NCBI GenBank assembly: GCA_032718475.1
Contig: JAUCBJ010002166.1
Coordinates: forward strand, 1 to 37,746
Length of the DNA stretch: 37,746 nt
From: Nemertoderma westbladi
Taxonomy: Eukaryota > Xenacoelomorpha > Nemertodermatida > Nemertodermatidae
Direction: 5' to 3'
A program made the translations under genes and the position numbers. Below the pieces are notes generated by a model. That model was given only the letters and a program-made list of their open reading frames with translations, did not search any database and was not told where the DNA came from. This document shows positions 20,959 to 31,335 of the stretch, one piece after another (positions within the stretch are counted from its first letter, which is position 1; the number at the start of each line of letters is the position of its first letter).

Positions 20959-21528
20959 TTAATTAAATGGCCTGTCAGCCTATATGGTGTTATTGTTTCT
21001 TATGTCTTGTATAAATGAGACAATAAATACAAATGTAATCTCCGTAAGAATAATAAACATCACATGTACGGCAAAAATCAAAGAGATAAACTTAATTAAT
21101 TTCCCAGTAAACTATATATTAAATTGGCCTGTCAACCTATATGGTGTTATTTTATGTATCAGGTTAGCAAGTTATGGCGAATAAAATTACAGTAATCAGT
21201 TGTACCTAAACTAAACTGAGGTTGTTTTAATTGTATTTGTTTTATATTTGCAAGCAAACAAAATCAACAAAAAAAGCATTCTTAAATGTAATCTGTTTCT
21301 ATTTAAAAGTTTTCAGAGCTATGATATCATTTCGATAACTGAACCTCTCACGAATGGGCCTCCAACCTACCTATATACAGTATACTTATACAATCCGTGT
21401 GCTACTAACAACGAAGTATATACTAATATCTTACGTAATCTTACGATTATTTTGTATTTTAACTATATACCCACCCACCTGTACTGTACATGTACACGGT
21501 TAATAATTTTTAACTATTTACATACTTA
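20959..21528. other. AT-rich stretch between two fold-back elements
   Basis: No gene is seen. A direct repeat of about 40 bp (GGCCTGTCAxCCTATATGGTG core) occurs at about 20968 and 21125. The 21031-21117 segment is the second copy of the repeat at 19770-19862. Confidence 0.5.
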
Positions 21529-22726
21529 AGTGTGTAAAGTAGCACTTTGCAGTGTGGTGATCCGAGTGCTTTGTTACCCGAACGAACGAACGTAGTGAGT
21601 GAGTTAAAATAAAGCCACGAGGATCAGAACACTGTAAAGTACTTTGCAACAAGTATGTATGTAGTTTTATTCGAAAATTGTAACATTACGAAATGATTGT
21701 ACATATACATTATAAGTGATAGAAACTGCACAAATTATATTAGTTGCCCTTATAAATAAATGTAAAAATGACATAAATTATGTTATAAAAAAGTTAGATT
21801 TATTGTGCCGTTTGGAGCTATGTTAATAGTTTATAGCTACTGATATTATTAGCTATACCCCCTACCGGTAGGTAATACAGTAGGCCTATCTGGCTGTTAG
21901 GCAATTAATATTAAATACCACCTATTGTTTACGTGGTAACCATGACAACGTAACTTTACAGCTTGCGGTCCGGACATTACATAACCAATACAATACTAAA
22001 TGTACAGGCCAATACAATACTGTAATGTTCTATAAAGTTGTAAATAACAACTCGCTGTTAATACTAACGGCGTTGAGTAATGTTATAATTTTGGAATAAT
22101 AGCTTTTTATTCCAAAATTGTAACATTACTCAACGTCGTTAGTATTAACAGCGAGTTGTTATTTAGCACTTTACAACTTTATAGGACATTACATCATTGT
22201 ATTATTGGCCTGTACATTTAGTATTATATTTGGTGTTATTGTTTACGTGGTAACCAAAGACGGCGTTAAGTAATGTCCACTAAAGGGACATTACTTACAA
22301 CGCCGTCATTGGTTACCACGTAAACAATAGGTGGAAATTTACCTGACAGCCAGATAGACCTACTGCATTACCTACCGGTAGGCGGGTAATAGCTATTAAT
22401 AACCAGTAGGGCCTAGCTATATTATTATAACATGGCTCCAAACGCTACCATAAATATAAGCTAACTTATTTATAACATAATTTATGTCATTTTTACATTT
22501 ATTTATACAGAAACTAATATAATTTGTGCAGTTTCTATCACTTATAATGTATATGTACAATCCTTTCGTAATGTTAACATTTTGGAATAAAACTACATAC
22601 ATACTTGTTGCAAAGTACTTTACAGTGTTCTGATCCTCGTGGCTTTATTTTCACTCACTCACTAACGTGCGTTCGTGTAATAAAGCCACTCAGATCATCA
22701 CACTGTAAAGTGCTACTTTACACACT
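21529..22726. mobile_element. 1.2-kb nested fold-back element
   Basis: The outer ends AGTGTGTAAAGTAGCACTTT (21529) and the inverse ending TACACACT (22726) begin long inverted arms (about 21529-21955 and 22310-22726). The arms share CACGAGGATCAGAACACTGT, CTACCGGTAGG and TTTACGTGGTAACCA. Inside lies a second palindrome centred near 22102 (about 22008-22210). A third, small hairpin at 22239-22327 interrupts the right side. The left and right interiors differ between the arms, so these are separate events. No protein frame. Confidence 0.85.
22239..22327. repeat. 89-bp perfect-looking hairpin inside the fold-back element
   Basis: TTGTTTACGTGGTAACCA, then a GACGGCG-type segment and AAGTAATGTCC, is mirrored after the short loop ACTAAA. 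It re-uses the arm sequence of the outer element (also at about 21928) and looks like a miniature inverted dimer of the arm tip. Confidence 0.8.
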
Positions 22727-23386
22727 AATTACTTAATATCTATATATTATTTGATCGTACTTTTTCCATTCCTGAATATTGTGCATTATAGTTTTTAATA
22801 GTCCCGTCCCACCCATAATTTTTATTTCGTTTCTGTTTTAATTATGTAATATTTTAATGGCAGTTTGATTGTGTCATGTGTTCGTCTTGTTTTATTGCCT
22901 TTAAAATGCACATTATAAATATATTATTATTAATTAAAATTAATAATATGCACCAAATAATTTGATAATATTATTGGGCACTATGATACAATTCTTCATA
23001 TTCCGTTAATTTAAATGTGAAGTGCCTCTATCCAATCAAGTTTCTGCCAAAAATTTGTCGCTAGGGAACCACATCAAACAATTCTAAGACAATCATCTCT
23101 GAATGCCGACATTACCGGTAATGTAAAATATACCACACCATGTTGTAATTTATCGTTAGGAACGCTGTGTTTGAAATTTATAATATTTATAATCATAGCC
23201 TAATGGTGTAGAAATACATATAGATTAAAACAGTAAACACCTCAATGACCAATATCTGAAATTCTTAAACGTTACACCTATTATAAGAACGTTGTCAATA
23301 AAAGGAATACATTTCAATAAAATTAATCTGGGCGAGATTTATTTTATTTACTTCAAACCAAATACGTTTATATTTTAATTTGAAAC
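22727..23386. other. AT-rich stretch upstream of CFAP53
   Basis: Probable CFAP53 5' flank. A small inverted repeat, TATTATTAATTAAAATTAATAATA, lies near 22923-22947. No exon or recognisable promoter element is seen. Confidence 0.45.
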
Positions 23387-24913
23387 ATGTTGGCATCACG
23401 AACTCACAAAAGTCGGTATGTGACTGGCCCTCAACCGCAGTCTGTGGCAGTCATAGCTAAACCTCCCCGCGATAAACCTGCTGACTATTTGATACAAGAG
23501 AGAATGCGATTGGAGGCACTTGAGGAAGAGGCTTTGGTGCAACAGGAATACAACGAGAAGTTCCTCATTAGATCTACATGGGAGAAGGAAGGTAATCGAC
23601 GAATCGAGAAAGCGAATGTGCGTCGAAAGGTACAGGGATTGTTGCAAGAACAAGAGCTCTCGCTGAATATCAGACGACAAAAACTACGGGAAATGTTATC
23701 GGCGGAGGAGAAAAGTTTAATTAACCAAATGCATCGAAATATGGAGACTCCGTTGGAGAGACAGGCAAAAATGCGCGAGCGTGCAAGGCAGTTGCGAGCG
23801 AAGAGACGTGATGAGAACGAATCATTGGTTACGGAGAAGAGAAATCAACAGTGGAGGAACAACTGCGAGGAGTTGAGATCGCTGATGAGTCGACGGCAGA
23901 CCAAGGAGATCAACGTGGAGCGGGAGGCGCAACGCAAACTCAAAGGTTATCTGGATAAACAACGCGAAGAGGAAGATTCTTACTACCACGAGATGTGGGA
24001 GAACGATCTGAAGGCAAAGATAGCGAGGGAAGAACGAGATGCCAAGGCGGCTCGCGACAGGAATAAGGACACACTTAAGGTGATTCTAGAACAAATATCA
24101 GCAGCCAATAGTAAACAGGCAGATGTGCAGAGGATACGTGAGGAGGAGGCTATTCTCATGGAAGAGCAACGCCAATTACGAGCCTTAGAGGAGCAGAGAG
24201 CGCTGGAGGAAAAGAGGAGGCGTCAAATTGAAACCCGAGACATGTTAGAGAAGAACGTGAAGCTCCGGATGAAACGGCGAGCGCGAGAGATTCAGGAAGA
24301 ACTCGCGCTCGATATGAAACTACTGGAGAAAGTGTTGCGAGAATCGGAGAACGAGAAGATGGAGATGGCGTCGAGGAAGTTGGAATTGATGGAGGAGAGT
24401 CGGCGGTATCGGGAGCATCTGAGGGAGCAGCTGGAGGAGGAGAAAAGGAGGGAGAGGGAGTTGGACCAGGCGGTGGAGATCGAAGTGGAGAAGATGTGGG
24501 CGAAACGGTTGCAACAATGGAAGATGGAGAGGGATGCTCGGAGGCGTCTCATTGATAAAGTGATGGAAGGGAGGAGACGGCAGGTTGAGTACAAGTTGGC
24601 GTTGGCAGCTGAAGAGAAAGAGAGGGCCTTGTTGGAGAAGGAGCAGCTGGCTGCGGCCATAGAGGAGTTCAGGAAGTTGGAACTGGAGGAACGCGAGGCG
24701 AGGTTTATGAAGGAACGGGCTGCCCACCGTGACCTTAGCGAACAGATGGCATACCAACGGCGAGTGGCTGAGTTCGAGAAAGACGAAGCATATCGGGAGT
24801 ACATCGCCGGTCTGCAACAGGAGGCGGCCTACCAGGCCAGGGTCCGAGAGGAACTGAAACGACCCATGGACCATATACATCCCTTACGACTCAAGTTCAT
24901 GTCCAACGCCTAG
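23387..24913 (+). CDS. CFAP53: cilia- and flagella-associated protein 53 (CCDC11), intronless, 508 aa
   Basis: CFAP53 is a coiled-coil protein of motile cilia (a microtubule inner protein), linked in vertebrates to left-right patterning. The frame matches the family from end to end: an N-terminal VAVIAKPPRDKP segment (human VVIVRSKPPKG), a first block with WEKE, NIRRQKLREMLSAEEKSLINQM and QWRNNCEELRS, then continuous Glu/Arg/Lys-rich helices. It closes with EMAYQ-type SEQMAYQRR and the HIHPLR/NIHPMR motif near the C-terminus. Length 508 aa against about 514 aa in human indicates a full-length product. The ATG at 23387 is the first in the conserved frame. There are no introns, unlike vertebrate CFAP53. 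Internal minus-strand frames over it are composition artefacts. Confidence 0.93.
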   Translation: MLASRTHKSRYVTGPQPQSVAVIAKPPRDKPADYLIQERMRLEALEEEALVQQEYNEKFLIRSTWEKEGNRRIEKANVRRKVQGLLQEQELSLNIRRQKLREMLSAEEKSLINQMHRNMETPLERQAKMRERARQLRAKRRDENESLVTEKRNQQWRNNCEELRSLMSRRQTKEINVEREAQRKLKGYLDKQREEEDSYYHEMWENDLKAKIAREERDAKAARDRNKDTLKVILEQISAANSKQADVQRIREEEAILMEEQRQLRALEEQRALEEKRRRQIETRDMLEKNVKLRMKRRAREIQEELALDMKLLEKVLRESENEKMEMASRKLELMEESRRYREHLREQLEEEKRRERELDQAVEIEVEKMWAKRLQQWKMERDARRRLIDKVMEGRRRQVEYKLALAAEEKERALLEKEQLAAAIEEFRKLELEEREARFMKERAAHRDLSEQMAYQRRVAEFEKDEAYREYIAGLQQEAAYQARVREELKRPMDHIHPLRLKFMSNA

Positions 24914-25055
24914 ACATTGTTTACTAAACCAAACTGCTACTTGTAACTTTCATTAATTATTTATCTTATTTGTAGTTTTTTGGCATAAATTTACGTCATT
25001 ATGTGCCTCTCCTTACTTATTACATTGTTATTAACAATTTAATTAAAAATTATTT

Positions 25056-25061
25056 AATAAA
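25056..25061 (+). promoter_or_regulatory. poly(A) signal AATAAA of CFAP53
   Basis: First canonical AATAAA downstream of the CFAP53 stop, 143 nt after it, within an AT-rich segment. Confidence 0.5.
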
Positions 25062-26705
25062 ACTTAATTATTTTATTAAAAATTAATTATTTAATTTAGT
25101 CCATATTAATTATTTATACTATATGATAAACACTCCACACGAAACTTTTATGACACACTCTAAGTCTTTATGCCGATTAATTAAGGATCACTCTCGTCAG
25201 AATTCTGCTTCTAAAGAAGTTTTCTCCAAGAAAATTACAATTTGCATAGGTAATCGACCGACTTAAGGACTTAATAAGGTTAATATGCATGTGATCGTAA
25301 TGTATTATAGAAAAGGCGGGTAAAACTCAAATTTGCTTGTAATTAATTTGCATGTTTATTTTGTCGTAAATAAATGTGATACGATATAGTTTATCTGTCA
25401 GTCTAAATGACTTCATAAAATAGTGTAGTAAAATAGTGATCGCAAAGCCGACATTGGTAAGATCCAATTTATATCTGCACGCCTAATGCATCACTTCAGA
25501 TATTTCTATGTTTCCATTTTCCACAACACAAACAAACGACATGGATTGACTTATCCTTGGGATAGTAATGGATTATTAAATTGCTCAAGCGATGCCGTGC
25601 GTCATCAATGCATTCATTATTCACCAGCATTACACAAACTATGGTTTGATCGCCTTCCTAAATTATGGATCTGCTCTGGTACTAGTGATGAATCGAATTG
25701 ATTAAGCAGTTTCGCTCTGAGATCTGACAGAATCATTTGTGTGGGAGCGTTGGGAGCCACGGGAGTTATTAGAGCTACTCACTTACTAACCTTTGTACTG
25801 AAGCTAACTTGGTGGGAATCGTATATATCTGCTACATCATGATTATGGAACTTCTCACATTACCACTTTGTTAATCATAATTATACCTGAATGTCCCCAT
25901 GGGACTCTGCTATTGAGTAGTGGACGTGAAATTACTGTAAAAACCCTTGAATTCTTCACATGGATGGGCGGCTTAATTCGTCCATTATCTCAAATTAACA
26001 GTGCAAATTAGGGGGATTGGGGGGGGGGGGGGGGGGGGGGTGCGTGGCTCCCAATTCCCAGAAAACCCCAAAGTATTTTCTAAGAAGTCTCAAAGTTAAT
26101 TATTTTTTATTTTTTAATATTTTACCGGTTTATAAATATTGTTTATTAATTAATATAATTTCATGCCTTTCTTCATTGTACATACTTGACTTCACTCATT
26201 GAACATATTATAAAAAAAATATTATGAATCCAAAATAAATAATAATCTAATCATAATAACAAAAACAAATAATGCAAAACTCCACAACATTGTGAATTGG
26301 GAAAAATTTTATAATGCAAAACTCCCCAACATTGGAGATTATTGGGTGCTTAAAATGTATTATAATCAAAAATAGTGGGCAACAGTTTAAAATTAGAGTA
26401 GCTAAGAGAGAGGAGTCTTGGATTCCCTCCGATGTTCCGATGTTCCGTTCCGTTCCGTTCACGTTAATAGATAACTTAACTTTTTTATTTACCGGATCGC
26501 AGGATTCCTTTAGTAATGATTAATGTTTATATCATTCGTCCTGTAATTAGTTTGTAGATGGGGGGGGGGGAGTGGGGGGTGGTGCTGGACGCTATTATTA
26601 TTAATCCCTCCAAGGAAAATGGAGTGAATTAACAACTGATCACGGGCCATGTGAAGTATACCTATTTCATTTTGGCGGCATTTGTGGCATACTTATGAAA
26701 CTTTA
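25062..26705. other. intergenic stretch with two long G-runs
   Basis: No gene is supported. Long G-runs lie at about 26018-26040 and 26559-26576. CAAAACTCCxCAACATTG is repeated at about 26275 and 26316, and GTTCCGATGTTCCGTTCCGTTCCG near 26432 is a short pentamer repeat. Confidence 0.5.
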
Positions 26706-26790
26706 CTGCATGTCTGGAATATAGTGTCGTAATTTAAGCAGGCCTACGTGGACCCCACCACCACCACCACCCCCCCCCCTCCCCATAAAC
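26706..26790. mobile_element. end fragment of the palindrome-forming element
   Basis: CATGTCTGGAATATAGTGTC plus GTAATTT followed by a C-rich run matches the terminal sequence and adjoining C-run of the elements at 18297 and 20043. Similarity fades after the C-run, so only an end remains. Confidence 0.6.
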
Positions 26791-27401
26791 TGTATTTGAT
26801 TTCTTACTGAGTTGTTTGAATAATTTTATGATTTTTAATTGAAAAATGAAAATAATTCTATAATAGTTTTCATTTAAATTAATTTTCAATACGGCACTTA
26901 ATCAATGTCCCATAAGTGACAACAAAAATATATAAATATAAATATTCATTATCAAATTAATTTGTTGATGTAAAATAACGTTTTTTTTCAGGTGTCCATA
27001 CCATAGGCAACAGTTTTTGGTATTTTGTGTTGTGATATTTTGTGCAGCGTAGCGAGAGTAAACATAGCGAGTGGCAGAAAAAAATATATTTATCATGCAT
27101 TACCATATTTCATTCTGAAATTGGTACTTTTCTCACGAGACATTTTTTCATAGGGTATACTTTCAGTGACGTAGCGACCGGGGCGGGGCGTATTCCCCCC
27201 GTGGAGGACAAAACACATCCATAAGAATTCCCCTACTTAGTTCCTATTTAAGCCTCATATGGGAATTTAGTTCCAATGGAAACGGATTTAGTGCCAATTT
27301 TGGCGAATTTAGTTCAAATTTAGACCAAAAACTTGAATAAATCGAAAACGAATGTAGTTCCAATGCAGGGTGAGTACAAGACAAACACTAAAGACCTGTA
27401 C
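26791..27401. other. intergenic stretch
   Basis: No gene is seen. The stretch 27240-27365 contains several near-repeats of the type (G)GAATTTAGTTCCAAT / AATTTAGTTC, a loose internal repetition. Confidence 0.4.
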
Positions 27402-27666
27402 AAAACACATGTGTTAACTTTCGTTTATTGTTTTTGTTCAACCAACACGCCTCTGTAACCTTTAGTAACCTGCTCCTGTCAATGGCAATGGGACCTAACG
27501 CTCTTTGGGGCATAGCGCGACTTTACCTCCTTTTTTTGTACAGGTCCCAAAGAGCGTTAGGTTACATTGCCATTTATAGGAGCAGGTTTGTAAAGGAGCT
27601 GGTTACAGACTGACAGGCGTGTTGTGGGAACCAAAACAAAACAATAAACAAAAGTAAACACATGTT
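27402..27666. mobile_element. 265-bp imperfect palindrome
   Basis: The two arms share GTAACCTGCTCCT / inverse, ATGGCAATGxxACCTAACGC, TCTTTGGG / CCCAAAGA and outer TTTATTGTTTTTG / inverse, ending in ACACATGT. The loop is about 40 bp near 27520-27545. The outer AACCAAAACAATAAAC motif is shared with sites near 9403, 15035 and 27803, so this belongs to an interspersed family. No coding frame. Confidence 0.7.
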
Positions 27667-29126
27667 ACAAGATCACGCAGGTTACTTAATTGGGCCAATG
27701 TGAAGAATACTTTCTGCCGTTATATTTCACTTTCCAGTTACCCCCATGTGAAGAGAAGAATACCAGGTTTTCACCAAAAACACAGGTTACAGAAGGGCTG
27801 AATCTAACCAAAACAATAAACAAATTAGTATATGTACAGGTTATAAGACAGAAATAAGCGATATAAAACACTTAATAAAGATAAATTTAAAAAACTCCTG
27901 GTATTTTTCACATGGGCGCTGATCACTACCAAAGTAAAACTATAACGTGCCACTGTAACTTGCTCCTTTCCCTAAATTGAAAATTTAACATTGAGTCGAG
28001 ATATTTATGGAAATATGACTAAGCTATTTCCTATTTGAAAGCTACAACGACAACCCAGTCATTCACATTCATACACATATATTTAAATATATAAATTATG
28101 TTACTTATTGGGATATAAGGAATTACATTATATGCAGCATTAAATTTCCAATGCGATGTGTCATTATTCATTTGAAGGATTGCCTTTTTCGTGCCATTTT
28201 CTTAAAATGCTCTGAAAACTGAGATAGTTCACAACCTTTACCCCTGCCATACACTCTCAGTTGTTGGTTTCCATGGCTTTGTTTTGTAACCTAACAACAG
28301 GCGTCCGTCCGCCACCAAGGTATTGGGATCCCTGCTATCTTTCTGGCCCAGTTGTGCTCCCATTGGGGGGGAATAGGCTCCAGCAACTCGGACAGGATTA
28401 GCCACTGATAGATTCCTATCAATGAGAAAGGGAGTTGATGTCTTCTCTATAATTTCGCCATGCCTATAAGTATGTGTACCTTCGGAACAACTTTATATCA
28501 TTCTATTGTTCACTCTGTATTATTGACTCCATATAACTGTATTGCTACAGTTATTACTCTCAAGCACATATGAGATTTGGGTTGAGTTTTCCCATTTTGT
28601 TGGCACTTACTCGTTTCTTTCACACATCCACGTATTCAGTGTATGCGACGGATAATAAACAAATAGCAATGACGCGGTTTAATTGTTATTCATTATTCAG
28701 TTGGCATTTACCGGTTGCATTAATTAATTAAATATGGTCATCATATTGGATAATAATGTAATAATCACTCTCATTGTTCTTTACAATAATTATTTAGCGA
28801 TTATGAGGTATTAAGGCGATTAGAACAAAATATTTAATTAAATGTGAATTTAATATAGTTTATGTTAATTATGTAGTAATCTATTGGATATTTTATATAG
28901 TTTAGTTTCTGTCTATTTCCTATTTTTGTAATATTTTAGTAATTAAATTCGTGGAAGTTAGTCAACTTGTTAATTAAAATCTGAATCAAATATTAATTTG
29001 CATACATATCTGTGATTTGTAAACCATAATGAAATTACAACAAATAATGATATTTAAATTACGGCGGATGTTGTTTTAATATGAAATTAATATGGATAGT
29101 TTGTTTATTTCTATTATTCACGAACG
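27667..29126. other. intergenic stretch upstream of the kinase frame
   Basis: A partial copy of the AACCAAAACAATAAAC-bearing repeat lies at about 27783-27850. The segment 28250-28440 is GC-richer than its surroundings, but I could not assign it to a gene. 28700-29100 is very AT-rich and rich in TAATTA motifs, and may include the kinase 5' flank. Confidence 0.4.
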
Positions 29127-29744
29127 ATGAATAGAATTTCGCCATCCCCGAACAACGACACTTCCAACCACCGCTCCTACGACGATTCCGACGAGATCAT
29201 ATCGCTTCCGGTCCAGGGATCGTCAGATCGAGACAGACGCGTCTCGAACGGACCGTCGACACCGCAGAGGAGAGCGTTGACGCCGTACGAACGCGTCGCC
29301 AAGGAGCTAACGGACGACCCCAAAGTGCAGAAGGAGATCACCCTCGGCCAACGGGTCGGTCTCTACCGGATCCGGGGTGATATCGGAACCGGGAACTTCT
29401 CACAAGTAAAACTCGGGATTCATCTACTCACTCGGGAAAAAGTCGCAGTTAAAATCCTCGATAAGAGAAAATTGGACCAGAAAACTCAGCGTTTGTTATC
29501 ACGAGAAATATCTAGCATGGAGAAACTCTATCATCCAAACGTTCTCAGACTATACGAAGTCATAGAAACTCTTACAAAACTCCACTTAGTAGTTGAGTAT
29601 TGTCCCGGAGGGGAATTATACGCGAAAATTACTTCGGAGGGGAAACTTCCAGAAACCCAGTGCAAATCGTTGTACGCGCAGATCGTAGCGGCCGTGAACC
29701 ACTTACACGATTCCTGCATCATACACATCTTTGAAAAAATGTGA
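29127..29744 (+). CDS. NIM1K: NIM1-type Ser/Thr kinase, N-terminal part ending at HRD
   Basis: NIM1 is an AMPK-related kinase activated by LKB1. The frame gives a disordered N-terminus, the family pre-domain block LTPYERVAKEL...KEITLGQRVGLYRIRG (about 51-84), the Gly loop GDIGTGNFSQV (84-94), VAVK with Lys109, and the alpha-C Glu127 in LLSREISSMEKL. The hinge region follows, then helix E ending CIIH at residue 200. The next residues should be RDLKAEN; instead the frame reads IFEKM and stops. So the N-lobe is complete, but the catalytic loop, DFG and all of the C-lobe are missing. The break falls on the exact codon boundary after His, as at an exon end, yet no GT follows directly. The nearest GT (29739-29740) would insert residues into HRD. 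It is either a 5' exon with an atypical donor or a truncated copy. No later kinase exon is seen to 37.7 kb. Confidence 0.8.
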   Translation: MNRISPSPNNDTSNHRSYDDSDEIISLPVQGSSDRDRRVSNGPSTPQRRALTPYERVAKELTDDPKVQKEITLGQRVGLYRIRGDIGTGNFSQVKLGIHLLTREKVAVKILDKRKLDQKTQRLLSREISSMEKLYHPNVLRLYEVIETLTKLHLVVEYCPGGELYAKITSEGKLPETQCKSLYAQIVAAVNHLHDSCIIHIFEKM

Positions 29745-29900
29745 TTTCAAAAAAATTAAATTGCGGCAAATAGGTGGATATCGCTAGACCAATGGACACC
29801 TAATATATTTACCTATAATTAATTATTCATATTAATTCTATATTGTAATGTAACGCTATATTGTAATTTGAACCATTATTCAATATTCAAGTTGATATAA

Positions 29901-29906
29901 TTTAAT
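29901..29906 (-). promoter_or_regulatory. candidate poly(A) signal ATTAAA of the homeobox gene
   Basis: ATTAAA on the minus strand, 121 nt after the homeobox stop. It is the only near-canonical hexamer I see in the 283 bp separating the two convergent genes. Confidence 0.35.
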
Positions 29907-30027
29907 TATAATTACTGTACAGTAAATATTACTTATAGTATAAGATTAGCATTGTTATTCAATTACAGTATGTTTATAGTTTTAGACTTTTATATTTTTT
30001 ATAAAATACATTATAGATATATATTTA

Positions 30028-31269
30028 TCAATGTGTAGAAGAAACATCAATGTCTAGCTTTCCTTCGGTATTTACTATTCTAGAATTCTTTGTACCAGAG
30101 GCGTCCGCGGACTCAATTACTTTACGTTTTCTAGAACATTGAAATGAGTTACCATGGGTTCCATTAGTAAAGGAACCGTGGCGGAGCTTGGTTGATTCGA
30201 TGTTGGAATCTGAATAAAGCCGGGAAAGGTTGCTGATATCCGATTGGTTGCCACCCAGCTGGGAGTTGACACTCTCCCCCGATTGGTTGCTACCCAGCTG
30301 AGTGTTGACAATCTCCTCAGATTCAATAAGCTCGTGTCTCGATTCGATCTTAACGGTTTCCCGCTTACCATCCCAACTTCCCCGTTTTTCTTCCCCAATA
30401 TTTCCCAGATTTTCTACCCCACTATTCTCCCGTTTCTCTTCCCGACTGGTTTCCCGTTTATCCTTAGTGCGACGGTTCTGGTACCAGACTTTCACCTGCG
30501 TCTCCGTCAGGTTTAGATTAGCGGCGAACCTCCGGCGTTCTTCCCCCACTATATACGGGTTCGCTATGAACTCATCCTCCAACCTCTGCAACTGTTCCGT
30601 CGTAAACGCCGTGCGAATGCGCTTCGGTTTGTGCAGAAGGTCGGCAATATAGGTCGCATTGGGGTGGTGGGGGGTCATCATGGACTGGTAGTTAGCTAAC
30701 TGTAGAGGGGGCGCAGCTAGCTGCGACTGGTATCTAGCTAGTTGTAGCGGAGACATAGCTAGTTGTAGCGGAGACATAGCTAGTTGTGATTGGTAGTAGC
30801 TGGTGTGTAGATTGGTGGACGACAGTGACTGACTTACATCAATCTGACCGTGGTGACAAGCAAGAGCGCCACCTGGTAGAAAGTGGGGGCAAGTTGGTAA
30901 CACGCAATGTGGGTGGCAATGTGGGTAGCCCGTCGTTTGAAGTAGTTCAATAGGGGTTGGATGGGGCGAACGGGCTGTAGTAAATGGTAATGATGGCAAG
31001 GTGGGGTAACCTAGGTAACTTTCTAGAACGGCTTGATGGGCGAGGTACGTCTGTCTGGAATACTCAGCACATTGTAGCGTTGTTGGGATCGTGGGTGGGG
31101 TTGTTACTGTGCCGCCACTGGCATTGTGGGGCATCCTCGGTGTGGTGGCTAACACTGGTACGGATGGGGTAACAGGGATGGTGCGAACACCCTGGGACAA
31201 CGCAACCTGTGAAGGACCCACTAACGAATCTATAGTAAACATGGTTGATGGAGACACAGATAAAACCAT
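30028..31269 (-). CDS. EMX: EMX/ems-like homeodomain protein, single exon, 413 aa
   Basis: This is an ANTP-class homeodomain transcription factor. The N-terminus reads MFTIDSLVG (10-18), like the FTIESLV motif of Emx proteins. The homeodomain (about 215-274) starts [18 protein letters not shown], as in Emx, and its recognition helix is [16 protein letters not shown], with Gln50 (Q264) and Asn51 (N265). Position 49 is Tyr instead of the near-invariant Phe, and helix 1-2 ([16 protein letters not shown]) is divergent. The region between has short repeats (AMSPLQL twice, YQSQLA) and a His/Cys/Pro-rich patch. The tail has a charged segment and SQLGxNQSxxSVN repeats. There are no introns, whereas Emx homeoboxes are usually split. 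NOTO and VAX are the alternatives, which I judge less likely because of KPKRIRTAF and FTIDSLV. Confidence 0.8.
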   Translation of the reverse strand: MVLSVSPSTMFTIDSLVGPSQVALSQGVRTIPVTPSVPVLATTPRMPHNASGGTVTTPPTIPTTLQCAEYSRQTYLAHQAVLESYLGYPTLPSLPFTTARSPHPTPIELLQTTGYPHCHPHCVLPTCPHFLPGGALACHHGQIDVSQSLSSTNLHTSYYQSQLAMSPLQLAMSPLQLARYQSQLAAPPLQLANYQSMMTPHHPNATYIADLLHKPKRIRTAFTTEQLQRLEDEFIANPYIVGEERRRFAANLNLTETQVKVWYQNRRTKDKRETSREEKRENSGVENLGNIGEEKRGSWDGKRETVKIESRHELIESEEIVNTQLGSNQSGESVNSQLGGNQSDISNLSRLYSDSNIESTKLRHGSFTNGTHGNSFQCSRKRKVIESADASGTKNSRIVNTEGKLDIDVSSTH

Positions 31270-31335
31270 TATATGTATCTAGTCACAAAAAAATCGCAAA
31301 AAAACACGAAATCGTATAAAAATGATGTATATATG

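Noticed and set aside
24292-24880. Ser-rich and Leu-rich minus-strand frames of 170 and 186 codons
   Set aside because: They are antisense to the Glu/Arg-rich CFAP53 coding region, whose composition leaves the reverse strand open.
30244-30652. Plus-strand frames over the homeobox gene
   Set aside because: Antisense to the homeobox coding sequence with no homology.
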